From VBCK01 sp035939615 (GTDB taxonomy: Bacteria; Pseudomonadota; Gammaproteobacteria; Burkholderiales; Burkholderiaceae_F), in the NCBI GenBank assembly GCA_035939615.1, contig DASZFP010000108.1, positions 1 to 35,412 of the forward strand: a DNA stretch of 35,412 nt. The letters run 5' to 3'. Positions 14,874 to 23,144 of this stretch are shown here, in pieces; positions within the stretch are counted from its first letter, which is position 1, and each line of letters starts with the position of its first letter. The translations under genes were made by a program, and so were the position numbers. The notes under the pieces were generated by a model. It ran no database searches, was not told the origin of the DNA, and saw only the letters and a list, made by a program, of their open reading frames with translations.

Positions 14874-16921
14874 GCCGAGGTGCGCCCCATTTTCTGATGC
14901 TGCTGGCGCTGTCGATCGCGAGTGGTGCATGCGCGCAAACCGGCGCCCTCGATGCCGGCGCGCCCGCGGTTTCGGGCATCGAAACGCAATACATCGATAC
15001 GAACGTCCGCGCGCAGGACGACTTCTTCCGCTTCGTCAACGGCAAATGGCTGGCGAGCACCGACATTCCGGCCGACAAGGCGAGTTTCGGCTCCTTCGAT
15101 GTTCGCTACGAGGAATCCCTGGCGCAGCTGCGCGACATCGTCGAGACGGCGGCCCGCGATACGGGCGCGCTGGAGGGCAGCGACGTTCGCAGGATCGGCA
15201 ACCTGTATCGCAGCTTCATGGACGAGGCCAGGCTGGAAACGCTCGGCAGCACGCCGTTGAACGGCGAGTTGCAGGCGATCGCCACTGTTCGAGACAAGAG
15301 CGAACTGGCGCCGCTGATCGCGCATCTGCAGGAGATCGGCGTCACCGTTCCGCTGGGCCAGAGCGTTCACCTGGACAACAAGGACTCGTCCCGCTACGTG
15401 TTCGACGTCTCTCAGGACGGCCTGGGCATGCCGGACCGCGACTACTACCTGAAAGACGACGCTGAGCTGAAGAAGATACGGGGCCAATACCAGGCGCACA
15501 TCGGACGCAGCCTGGCGCTGATCGGGGACAAGGCGTCCGCCGATGAGGCCAGGAAGATACTGGCCCTCGAGACCGCCATCGCGAAGGTCCAGTGGACCCA
15601 GGTCCAGAACCGCGACCCGGTGAAGGTTTACAACAAGGTCGAGATCGGCCGGCTGCGCGCGCTGGCGCCGGACTTCGACTGGAAGCGCTACCTGGTCGCC
15701 GCGGGGGTCGACGGCAAGGTCGACTACCTGATCGTCAGCCAGCCGAGCTACGTGAGCGGGTTCGGCCGCATCCTGGATCGCACGCCGCTGGCCGTCTGGA
15801 AGAGCTACCTGCGCTGGCGGCTGCTGTCGAACTACTCGCCCTACCTGTCCAGGCAATACGTCGACGAGAACTTCGCCTTCTTCCAGACGGCGCTGCAGGG
15901 TGTCCCGGAAAATCGCCCCCGATGGAAGCGTGGCGTCCGCCTGGTCGATCAATCGATCGGCGAGGCACTGGGCCGGCTGTACGTCGAGAAGTACTTCCCA
16001 CCGCCGAGCAAGGCGCGCGCCGACGCTCTGGTCCGCAATCTGCTGGAGGCTTTTCGGCGCGACATCGACGAGCTGGACTGGATGGGGCCCGAGACCCGGC
16101 GCCAGGCACAGGTCAAGCTGGCGGCCATCGCGACCAAGATCGGCTACCCGGACAAGTGGCGCGATTACAGCCGGCTCGAACTGGCGGCCGACGACCTGGT
16201 CGGCAACGTGATGCGCGCCCAGCGGTTCGAATACCTGCGCAACGTCAACAAGCTCGGCCAGCCGGTGGACCATTCCGAATGGGAAATGACCCCGCAAACG
16301 GTCAATGCCTACTACGAGCCGGAGCGCAACGAGATCGTTTTCCCGGCCGGCATCCTGCAGCCGCCATTTTTCAACGCGGCGGCCGACGACGCCGTCAACT
16401 ACGGCAGCATCGGCGGCATCATCGGCCACGAGATCAGCCACGCGTTCGATGATCAGGGTTCCCAGTACGACGAGAAGGGCAACCTGCGCAACTGGTGGAC
16501 GGCCCAGGACCACAAGGCGTTCGCCGCCAAGACCAAGGCGCTGGTCGCCGAGTACAGCGCGTTCGAGCCGGTGCCCGGATACCGCCTGAACGGCGAGCTC
16601 ACGCTGGGGGAGAACATCGCCGACAACTCCGGGCTGGCGGTCGCCTTCAAGGCGTATCTGCTGTCGCTGGGAGGAAAGGCCGCGCCGGTGCTCGATGGGT
16701 TCACCGGAGAGCAGCGCCTTTACATCGGCTGGGCGCAGGCCTGGCGCGAGAAGGACCGGGATAATTTCCTGATCAAGCTGATCAAGTCCGACCCGCACTC
16801 TCCGCCGGCGCAGCGCACGCTGGGCGTGGTGGTGAACCAGCCCGCGTTCTACCAGGCTTTCTCGGTCAAGCCGGGCGACAGGATGTATCTGCCGCCGCAG
16901 CAGCGCGTCATCATGTGGTAG
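14870..16921 (+). CDS. M13-family zinc metallopeptidase (neprilysin/PepO-like)
   Basis: A 683-aa exported endopeptidase. Zinc binding is shown by HEISH (His520, Glu521, His524) in GGIIGHEISHAFDDQG and by ENIAD (Glu581, Asp585). The substrate-binding NAYY motif and the 'NEIVFPAGILQPPFF' strand are present, and the C-terminus VNQPAFYQAFSVKPGDRMY is typical. The N-terminal M13 domain begins with DDFFRFVNGKWL (50-61). Length and motifs fit an active enzyme. The signal sequence (residues 1-22) ends in SGAC; the -3 residue is Ser, so lipidation of Cys21 is doubtful and ordinary cleavage after the Cys-Ala region is as likely. The ATG at 14870 overlaps the HD-GYP stop by 4 bp, implying coupled translation. 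It probably acts on oligopeptides in the periplasm. Confidence 0.94.
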   Translation: MSRGAPHFLMLLALSIASGACAQTGALDAGAPAVSGIETQYIDTNVRAQDDFFRFVNGKWLASTDIPADKASFGSFDVRYEESLAQLRDIVETAARDTGALEGSDVRRIGNLYRSFMDEARLETLGSTPLNGELQAIATVRDKSELAPLIAHLQEIGVTVPLGQSVHLDNKDSSRYVFDVSQDGLGMPDRDYYLKDDAELKKIRGQYQAHIGRSLALIGDKASADEARKILALETAIAKVQWTQVQNRDPVKVYNKVEIGRLRALAPDFDWKRYLVAAGVDGKVDYLIVSQPSYVSGFGRILDRTPLAVWKSYLRWRLLSNYSPYLSRQYVDENFAFFQTALQGVPENRPRWKRGVRLVDQSIGEALGRLYVEKYFPPPSKARADALVRNLLEAFRRDIDELDWMGPETRRQAQVKLAAIATKIGYPDKWRDYSRLELAADDLVGNVMRAQRFEYLRNVNKLGQPVDHSEWEMTPQTVNAYYEPERNEIVFPAGILQPPFFNAAADDAVNYGSIGGIIGHEISHAFDDQGSQYDEKGNLRNWWTAQDHKAFAAKTKALVAEYSAFEPVPGYRLNGELTLGENIADNSGLAVAFKAYLLSLGGKAAPVLDGFTGEQRLYIGWAQAWREKDRDNFLIKLIKSDPHSPPAQRTLGVVVNQPAFYQAFSVKPGDRMYLPPQQRVIMW

Positions 16922-16943
16922 CGGCGCAAGGGATCCCGGCACC

Positions 16944-18209
16944 GTGCTCGAGGCGCTGAACCAATGGCTGCCGCCGGACGCCCGCAACATCCTGCTCGTG
17001 CTGTTCTTGGCGTTCCTGATCGGCCTGGAGCGGGAGGAGCGCAAGGCCGCGGCCGAGCGGTACGCCTTCGGGGGGGTTCGCACCTTCCCGCTGATCGGAC
17101 TGATTGGGTATGCAATCGCGTACCTGTCGAACGGCGACCCGGCGGCGCAACTGGCCGGCTTCGTCGTGGTCGCCGTGTTCCTGCTGGCGTCCTACTGGCA
17201 CAAGCTCTCCTCCGGCGGATTGTCGGGCGTGACGTCCGAGATGGCGGGCCTGATCACCTACGTGGTCGGGGCGCTCGTGTTCCGTCGGAATTTCTGGATT
17301 GCGACGACGATCAGCGTGGCGACCATGCTGCTGCTGCAGATGAAGGCCGGGCTGGAAGGACTCACGCGGCGCATCGCGCCCGACGACATCTTCACCTTCA
17401 CGAAGTTCCTCCTGCTGACCGCCGTCATCCTGCCGGTGCTGCCCAACGAGCCCTTCACGCCCTTCCAGATCAACCCGTTCAGGACGTGGCTGGTCGTGGT
17501 CGCGGTCAGCGCCGTGTCCTATGCCAGTTACGTGCTGCAACGTCGGACCCAGGGCGACGGCGGCATCCTCCTGTGCTCGGTACTCGGCGGGGCCTATTCG
17601 TCCACGGTTACCACGGTGGTGCTCGCGAAGCGGGCCCACGCTGAACCGCTTTCCTCGCGTCTTTACTCGGGCGGCATCCTGATCGCCTCGGGCATGATGT
17701 ACCTGCGGCTGGCCGCTCTGGTCGGAATCTTCAGCCGCGACCTGGCGGCCACGCTGGCGCCCTCGTTCGTCGTTCTGGGCGCGTTGGCCACAGGCAGCGG
17801 ATGGCTCTGGTCGCGGCGCGCCGGACCGGTCTCCGCCCAAGCCGCCCGGCCACCGGAGCCAACCAACCCGCTCGAGCTGAGCGCGGCGTTGCTGTTCGCG
17901 CTGCTGTTCCTGGCGATGCTGGTTGCGACCCACCTCGCCACGGAATACCTTGGCACCTCGGGTGTTTACACGCTGGCCGCGATCATGGGGGTGGCCGACG
18001 TGGACCCGTTCATCATGGGCATGACCCAGGCGGCCGGCGTCTCGACCCCGCTGCACGTGGCGGCGTCCGCCATCCTGATCGCGGCTGCCAGCAACAACGT
18101 CGCCAAAGGCCTGTACGCCGGTTATTTCGCGTCCGGTCAGACCGGCCGACAGAGCCTGGCGCTGCTGGTCGCACTGGCGGTGGCCGGCCTGATTCCGCTG
18201 TATTTCTAG
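16944..18209 (+). CDS. MgtC/DUF4010-family membrane protein
   Basis: A 421-aa polytopic inner-membrane protein with about ten to twelve hydrophobic helices. The N-terminal part has the MgtC/SapB mark FLIGLEREERK (about 24-34) and VRTFPLIGLIGYAIAYL; the C-terminal half, from about residue 190, resembles DUF4010, with a conserved GGAYSSTVTTVVLAKRA loop and the closing GVADVDPFIMGMTQ. MgtC-type domains are tied to magnesium stress and intracellular survival in other bacteria, but the transport or regulatory activity of this longer family is not established. It starts at a GTG 22 bp after the M13 gene, with AAGGGA upstream, and is probably the last gene of that unit. Confidence 0.87.
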   Translation: MLEALNQWLPPDARNILLVLFLAFLIGLEREERKAAAERYAFGGVRTFPLIGLIGYAIAYLSNGDPAAQLAGFVVVAVFLLASYWHKLSSGGLSGVTSEMAGLITYVVGALVFRRNFWIATTISVATMLLLQMKAGLEGLTRRIAPDDIFTFTKFLLLTAVILPVLPNEPFTPFQINPFRTWLVVVAVSAVSYASYVLQRRTQGDGGILLCSVLGGAYSSTVTTVVLAKRAHAEPLSSRLYSGGILIASGMMYLRLAALVGIFSRDLAATLAPSFVVLGALATGSGWLWSRRAGPVSAQAARPPEPTNPLELSAALLFALLFLAMLVATHLATEYLGTSGVYTLAAIMGVADVDPFIMGMTQAAGVSTPLHVAASAILIAAASNNVAKGLYAGYFASGQTGRQSLALLVALAVAGLIPLYF

Positions 18210-18342
18210 AAGCGGCGGCACTTGCAAGGTGCACCGGTCGCGATCCGGTAGCGCACGGCCCGTATGCTGCGCAAACGGATCCGGCCGATCGTGGGCGCGC
18301 GTTACGACGAACGGACGACGGGTCGCCGTCATACCTGAATGA

Positions 18343-19797
18343 GTGAAACACCGACTTGCCGCTGCCATCGGGGCGATGCAGACTGAACCCGCTGCCGAAA
18401 CTGAACCATCGCTGCGTTCCGATTGTCAGATGCCCATGGATGCGCCGGCCAAACCCTCTTTGCTGCGGCGGCTGCTCGGCTCGATCGCGCGGGCGCGGCC
18501 CGGCGATCTGCCGCGGGCGGCCGTGCGGGATGCGCGGCGCACGATCTGGCTGTGTCATGCCCTGCTGTCCGAACGCGGCGACGTCTCGGGCGCCCGGCTG
18601 GCCCGGGAAGCCCTGGCCGCGTACCAGGAGCTCGAGGACACGGCGCTGGGCGTGTTCTTCGACCTGCTGGTCAAGGAGTTCTCGCCCGATCCTCAGGAAG
18701 TGGGGCGCACGGCCGACGCCTACCGCCAGGATCCGTCGCAGGCCAACCTGGTGCGGCTGCAGCGGGCGGTGGAGCCGCGCCGACAGGAGCTGTTCCGGCG
18801 GCTGAACATGGTGGCGGGCGGCACGGCGGTGCTGCTGGAGATGCGCCGCCGGGTGCTCAGTGCGCTGGGCGAACGGCCGCATTACGCCGGAATCGACGCG
18901 GATCTGGTGCACCTCTTCAGTTCGTGGTTCAACCGCGGTTTTCTGGTACTGCAGCGCATCGACTGGCGCACATCCGCGCTGGTGCTCGAGAAGCTGATCA
19001 AGTACGAGGCGGTGCATGCGATCCAGGGTTGGCCTGATCTGCGTCGACGCCTCCAGTCGGACCGGCGCTGCTATGCGTTCTTCCACCCGGTGCTGCCCGA
19101 CGAGCCGGTGATCTTCATCGAGGTCGCACTCACCCGCGGCGTGAGCACGCGGGTGCAGCCGCTGCTGGACCTGCACTCGGCGATCGCCGACCCGACCCTG
19201 GCCGACTGCGCGATCTTCTACTCGATCACCAACTGCCAGGAAGGCCTGCGCGGCGTGTCCTTCGGAAACCAGCTGATCAAGCAGGTGGCCGCGGACCTCG
19301 GCCGGGAGTTCCCGCGGCTGAAGACGTTCGCTACCCTGTCTCCGGTGCCCGGTTTCCGCACCTGGCTGCTGGAACAGGCGGTCCGGTATCCGGAGCTGGC
19401 CGGGTTGCTGGCGCGCCTTCAGGCGCCCGGGTGGCAGCAGGACCAGAAGGCGGCCGCCGAGTTGCAGCGCCAGCTGATCCGGCTGTGCGCCCATTACCTG
19501 CTGTATGCGAAGCAGGGCCGCGATCCGCTCGACCCGGTGGCTCGCTTCCATCTGGGCAACGGCGCCCGGCTCGAGCGGCTGAACTGGCTCGGCGACACGT
19601 CCGACAGCGGCATGCGCCGCTCGGCCGGTCTGATGGTGAACTACGTGTACCGCCTCGACGAAGTCGAGCGCAACCACGAGTCCTACGCCAAGGACGGGCG
19701 GATCGTCGCGGCGCGCCGGTTCGAGGTGCTGGCGCGCGAATCGCTGGTCGCTCAGCGCGACGCCGCACGCATCGACGCCGTCAGCGTCTCACCGTAG
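18343..19797 (+). CDS. mcd: Malonyl-CoA decarboxylase
   Basis: A protein of up to 484 aa that decarboxylates malonyl-CoA to acetyl-CoA. The N-terminal helical domain (about 45-170) precedes a GNAT-like catalytic domain. Family motifs visible are HPVLPDEPVIFIEVALTRG, YSITNCQEGLRGVSFGNQLI, FATLSPVPGF and, near the end, FHLGNGARLERLNWLGD with SAGLMVNYVYRL...NHESY. The start is uncertain: the GTG at 18343 has no clear ribosome binding site, and ATGs at 18376, 18430 and 18436 would lose 11-31 poorly conserved residues. The last codons and the stop lie in the first copy of a tandem repeat shared with the 3' end of modC. No malonate transporter or acyl-CoA genes are next to it. Confidence 0.92.
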   Translation: MKHRLAAAIGAMQTEPAAETEPSLRSDCQMPMDAPAKPSLLRRLLGSIARARPGDLPRAAVRDARRTIWLCHALLSERGDVSGARLAREALAAYQELEDTALGVFFDLLVKEFSPDPQEVGRTADAYRQDPSQANLVRLQRAVEPRRQELFRRLNMVAGGTAVLLEMRRRVLSALGERPHYAGIDADLVHLFSSWFNRGFLVLQRIDWRTSALVLEKLIKYEAVHAIQGWPDLRRRLQSDRRCYAFFHPVLPDEPVIFIEVALTRGVSTRVQPLLDLHSAIADPTLADCAIFYSITNCQEGLRGVSFGNQLIKQVAADLGREFPRLKTFATLSPVPGFRTWLLEQAVRYPELAGLLARLQAPGWQQDQKAAAELQRQLIRLCAHYLLYAKQGRDPLDPVARFHLGNGARLERLNWLGDTSDSGMRRSAGLMVNYVYRLDEVERNHESYAKDGRIVAARRFEVLARESLVAQRDAARIDAVSVSP

Positions 19798-19953
19798 CAC
19801 TGCGGCGCCCGTCGAAGCCCCAACGTCTCACCGTAGCACTGCCGCGCCCTTGATTTGGGTAGACGGGCTTGCCCGTCGAAGCTCCAACGTCTCACCGTAG
19901 CACTGCCGCGCCCTTTATTTGGGCGTAGACGGGCTGCCCGGGCCGAAGGTCCA
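19785..19953. repeat. Three tandem copies spanning the mcd/modC convergent junction
   Basis: Copy A is 19785-19823 (39 bp), copy B 19824-19887 (64 bp) and copy C about 19888-19953. All begin CGTCTCACCGTAGCACTG and end near CGAAG.yCCA. A equals B except for a clean 25-bp internal deletion and single changes; C differs from B by a few substitutions and small indels. The mcd stop (TAG 19795-19797) lies in copy A and the modC stop (TGA, 19894-19892) in copy C. In any one copy these two stops lie within TCACCGTAG, so the genes probably once overlapped by 9 bp. Copy B also holds a palindrome, GACGGGC-tt-GCCCGTC (19862-19877). Confidence 0.85.
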
Positions 19954-20974
19954 GCAGCGTGGCCGAGCGCCGCGTCAGACGCGCCAGCAGGCGGCTGGCT
20001 CCGACGTCCAGTTGAATCAGGCTGCGCCCGTTGCGATCGTCGCGGCGCGCCGATACCGTGGCCGGCAGGACGTTCAAGATGCTGCTCGCGCGGGCAGGCT
20101 CAAGCGCCACGCTGACGTCGCTCGCCGCCACCCGAACCCGCAGCGCCTGGCCGATCTCGCATTGGACGCTCGGCAGCCACAGCGCGCCGCCGTCAAACTG
20201 CACCTGCGTCAGGGCGAACTCGGCGTCGTGGGCGGCGCAGTGCGCGGCCAGCACCACACCGGCCTCGTCGTCGTCGCCGAACGACACGTCGACGCGCGCG
20301 GTCACCTCGGTCACCGGGCCGCTCGCCCGGACCCGGCCGCGCTCGAGCAGCACCAGGTGATCGGCCAGGCGAGTGACCTCGCGCATCGAGTGGCTCACGT
20401 ACAGCATCGGGATCGAGAGCGCATCGCGCAGCCGCTCCAGGTACGGCAGCAGCTCCGCCTTGCGCGCTTCGTCCAGCGCCGCCAACGGCTCGTCCAGCAG
20501 CAGCAGGCGCGGCCGCGTCAGCAGCGCGCGGGCGATCGCGCAACGCTGGCGCTCGCCGCCGGACAGCCGCTCGGTATGCCGCTCCAGCAAGTCGGCCAGG
20601 TCGAGCAGGCTTACGGCCTCGTCGAAACCGACCGCCTCCGCGCCGCTGGCCCGCCGCATCGCATACCGCAGGTTGCCGCGAACCGTCAGGTGCGGGAAAA
20701 GCCTCGCATCCTGGAACACGAAACCGAGCGGGCGGCGGTGGGGCGGCACGAACAGTGCGCGGTCACTGTCCTGCCAGGGCTCGCCCCCCACCACGATGCG
20801 GCCGGTGCACCCAGGCTCCAGCCCCGCAAAGCACCGCAGGCACATCGTCTTGCCGGAGCCGGATGGGCCGAACAGCGCGCTCACGCCCGCCGCCGGCAGG
20901 CGCAGGTCCACGTTCAGCTCGAAGCCGGGGTAGCGCAGCGCAAAGCGCGCTTCAATCGGAGCCGCCGCGCTCAT
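19892..20974 (-). CDS. modC: Molybdate ABC transporter ATP-binding protein
   Basis: A 360-aa ATPase for molybdate or tungstate uptake at the inner membrane. It shows Walker A GPSGSGKT (36-43), Q-loop FVFQDARLFPHLTV (86-99, with the 'DARLFPHL' typical of ModC), signature LSGGERQR (137-144), Walker B LLLLDEPLAALD (157-168) and the H-loop YVSHS. Residues after about 290 form a MOP-like ligand-binding domain (NVLPATVSARRDDRNGRSLI, then LLARLTRRSATLLDLRPGQP), which senses molybdate in ModC proteins. The ATG at 20974 overlaps the modB stop as ATGA. The 3' end lies in the tandem repeat shared with mcd. No ModE gene or molybdenum-cofactor riboswitch was recognised nearby. Confidence 0.94.
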   Translation of the reverse strand: MSAAAPIEARFALRYPGFELNVDLRLPAAGVSALFGPSGSGKTMCLRCFAGLEPGCTGRIVVGGEPWQDSDRALFVPPHRRPLGFVFQDARLFPHLTVRGNLRYAMRRASGAEAVGFDEAVSLLDLADLLERHTERLSGGERQRCAIARALLTRPRLLLLDEPLAALDEARKAELLPYLERLRDALSIPMLYVSHSMREVTRLADHLVLLERGRVRASGPVTEVTARVDVSFGDDDEAGVVLAAHCAAHDAEFALTQVQFDGGALWLPSVQCEIGQALRVRVAASDVSVALEPARASSILNVLPATVSARRDDRNGRSLIQLDVGASRLLARLTRRSATLLDLRPGQPVYAQIKGAAVLR

Positions 20975-21663
20975 CGGCGCGCCGGGCGCCCGGGCAGGGT
21001 GGTGCCCGCCGGACCGAGCCAGTGCATCGCGAGCACCACGCTGAACGAAAAAACGAGCAGGCCCGCTGCCAGCCGCCCCGCCCCTGCGTAGTCCATCGCC
21101 TCGACCCGGTCGTAAATGGCCACCGACAGAACGCGCGTCGAGCCCGGAATGTCGCCGCCGATCATCAGCACGATTCCGAACTCGCCGACCACGTGCGCAA
21201 AGCCCAGCACGACCGCGGCGACGAAGCCGGGCGCGGCCAGCGGAACCGCGACCGAAATGAAACGGTCCCACGGTCCGGCGCGCAAACTGGCGGCCGCCTC
21301 CAGCATGGATTCGCCGACCAGGGCGAACGCGGCCTGCAGCGGCTGCACCACGAACGGCAGCGAATACACGATCGAGGCCAGCACCAGGCCGCCAAAGCTG
21401 AACGCGAGCGTGCCCAGCCCCAGCGCGGCCGTCAGGCGCCCGACCGCGCCGTGCGGCCCCAGCAGCAGCAGCAGGTAAAAGCCCAGCACGGTGGGCGGCA
21501 GCACCAGCGGCATCGCCACCACCGCAGCCGCCACCGGCTGCCAGCGCGACCGGGAGCGCGCCAGCCACCATGCGATCGGGGTGCCGATCAGCAGCAACAG
21601 CGTCGTCGTCACGAACGCCAGCTCGGCCGTCAGCCGCAGCGCGATCAGGTCATCGCTGCTCAA
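20971..21663 (-). CDS. modB: Molybdate ABC transporter permease
   Basis: A 230-aa permease with about five to six helices. The EAA loop that contacts ModC reads EAAASLRAGPWDRFISVAVP (about 122-141), followed by LAAPGFVAAVVLGFAHVVGE and FGIVLMIGGDIPGSTRVLS, both typical of ModB. The start is taken as TTG at 21663: it overlaps the upstream stop as TTGA, GCGGGG lies about six bases before it, and SSDDLIALRLTAELA matches the usual ModB start. A neighbouring TTG at 21669 is an alternative. The preceding gene encodes a membrane C13 peptidase, and no modA (periplasmic binding protein) is present within the window. Confidence 0.92.
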   Translation of the reverse strand: MSSDDLIALRLTAELAFVTTTLLLLIGTPIAWWLARSRSRWQPVAAAVVAMPLVLPPTVLGFYLLLLLGPHGAVGRLTAALGLGTLAFSFGGLVLASIVYSLPFVVQPLQAAFALVGESMLEAAASLRAGPWDRFISVAVPLAAPGFVAAVVLGFAHVVGEFGIVLMIGGDIPGSTRVLSVAIYDRVEAMDYAGAGRLAAGLLVFSFSVVLAMHWLGPAGTTLPGRPARR

Positions 21664-23117
21664 CCCCAACCCCGCGACCGTCGGTGGCCGATCCGGCCGG
21701 GGCGCGAGCGCACCAGCAGGCGGGATCCAAGCTTTTGCGTCTGCAGGGTCTGCAGGCGCTCGCGGATCGCGTCGCCGACGAAGATCTGCGGATCCGAGGC
21801 CGGCAACTTGGCGGCCGCCTCGCGCTGCGAGATCAATTCGCGGGCCCGCTGCAACGCGCCCTCGAACGAGCCGGTCGCCGGCAAAGCTTCCTTGAAGTAG
21901 GCGCGCCCGAAGTCGGTCCATTGCTGGCCGTTGCGGCAGCCGAACGAGGTGCGGTCGGCGCCGGACGCGGTGATGACCATCGTGTAGGGGTTGGCCAGGG
22001 GGCGCACGAATCCGCCCGAGTAGCAGGCCGAAACGACGACGACGCGAAACCGGATCCCGGATTCGTCCAGCAAGGCGCGCAGGCGGGCGGGCGTGAGCGG
22101 CTCGAACTGGTACGGCGCGAGCGACACGTCCAGCGTGTGATCGGGAGCACCGTGCGATGTCAGGAACAGGAACAGGACGTCTTCGCCTTCGTCCATTCGC
22201 TCGGCCATGGCGGCCAGCGCCCTTTGCAGCGCGGTCACCGTGGCAAACGGCGTCGCGCCGGCGTGCTTCTGGCTGTTGGCGAGCACAATGCTGCGGTCGG
22301 CGGTGTCGAACAGGTCCGCCATGACTTCGTTGACCCCGAGCGCCTCGCTCAGAAACACGTCCTCGGATCCGCTTCCGGCGAACGCGATCGAGTACAGCTC
22401 CGTGATGCCCGGCCGTCCTGGAGCGATTCGATCCAGCGCATCCTCCAGCAGATCCGACTGCCCGTACAGGACCCGTTCGGCGGTGACCGGGTTTTCCGCG
22501 TCGCCCGGGTCCGCGTCGGCCGCCACCCAAAGGCGGGCGCCGCTGTCGCCGGCCCATTGCGGAGCCACGACCAGCGCCGCGGCCAGCACGCAGGCGGCGA
22601 TTGCGCGCCACCCGCGCAGGCCCGCCAGGCCCGGTGCGCCGAAGCTCCACGCGAACGCGACCCACAGCACCGGCGCCCAGAACAGCCACTGGTAGAGGCG
22701 GTCGACCTGCGGGGAAAAATCGGCCAGCACGGCCAGCGCGGTGCTGGCGCACGATCCGAGGGCGGCCAGCGTGAAGCCCGATACCGCCATTGGCATCACG
22801 CGCCGATCGGCCTCGCTGCGCGGCCCCAGGTGCGCAATCAGCCAGGCTCCGAACAGCAACGGCAGCGCCCAGAAGGCCGCCGCCGGCAACGCGTCCCAGT
22901 CGAACCGGCCGGGACCCGGGTACGCCGCGTAGATGTCGTAAGCCAGCGCCGCGGCCAGATTCAGCACAAACAGGCCGATCAGCTGCGCGCCGTCCGCGCG
23001 CCACGCCTCCGGGCCGCGCCGTCGCAGCACCGCCAGCGCCAGTGCGTTCGCCAGGTTGCGCAGCAGGCCGCGCACGAACGCGAAGCACTGGCGGCCAGGC
23101 TCGACAGCGGTGTTCAT
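21660..23117 (-). CDS. Membrane-anchored C13-family (legumain-like) cysteine peptidase
   Basis: A 485-aa protein. The N-terminal 190 residues have about five hydrophobic helices (around 44-62, 76-96, 113-132, 142-160 and 172-187). The C-terminal domain (about 230-455) is a clan-CD caspase-hemoglobinase fold: the catalytic His322 is in LFLFLTSHGAPDHTL and Cys365 in VVVSACYSGGF, the order and spacing of peptidase C13. Bacterial members are known from genomes, with mostly unknown substrates. The last 25 residues (from about 462) are Arg/Gly-rich and look unlike the family. The ATG at 23117 is 27 bp after the pth stop. The stop overlaps the modB start by 4 bp, so the protease is translated in line with modBC; whether it has a role in transport is unknown. 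Confidence 0.88.
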   Translation of the reverse strand: MNTAVEPGRQCFAFVRGLLRNLANALALAVLRRRGPEAWRADGAQLIGLFVLNLAAALAYDIYAAYPGPGRFDWDALPAAAFWALPLLFGAWLIAHLGPRSEADRRVMPMAVSGFTLAALGSCASTALAVLADFSPQVDRLYQWLFWAPVLWVAFAWSFGAPGLAGLRGWRAIAACVLAAALVVAPQWAGDSGARLWVAADADPGDAENPVTAERVLYGQSDLLEDALDRIAPGRPGITELYSIAFAGSGSEDVFLSEALGVNEVMADLFDTADRSIVLANSQKHAGATPFATVTALQRALAAMAERMDEGEDVLFLFLTSHGAPDHTLDVSLAPYQFEPLTPARLRALLDESGIRFRVVVVSACYSGGFVRPLANPYTMVITASGADRTSFGCRNGQQWTDFGRAYFKEALPATGSFEGALQRARELISQREAAAKLPASDPQIFVGDAIRERLQTLQTQKLGSRLLVRSRPGRIGHRRSRGWG

Positions 23118-23144
23118 GGGTCCACTGCTCTTGACCGGAACACG

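Noticed and set aside
19785..19953. CRISPR-like repeats
   Set aside because: The units are directly adjacent with no spacers and only three copies. They contain the ends of flanking genes, and no cas gene is present.
20971..23088. An apparent fusion of modB to a large N-terminal domain
   Set aside because: The upstream part is an out-of-frame reading of the C13 peptidase gene. The TTGA overlap gives a sensible separate start for modB.
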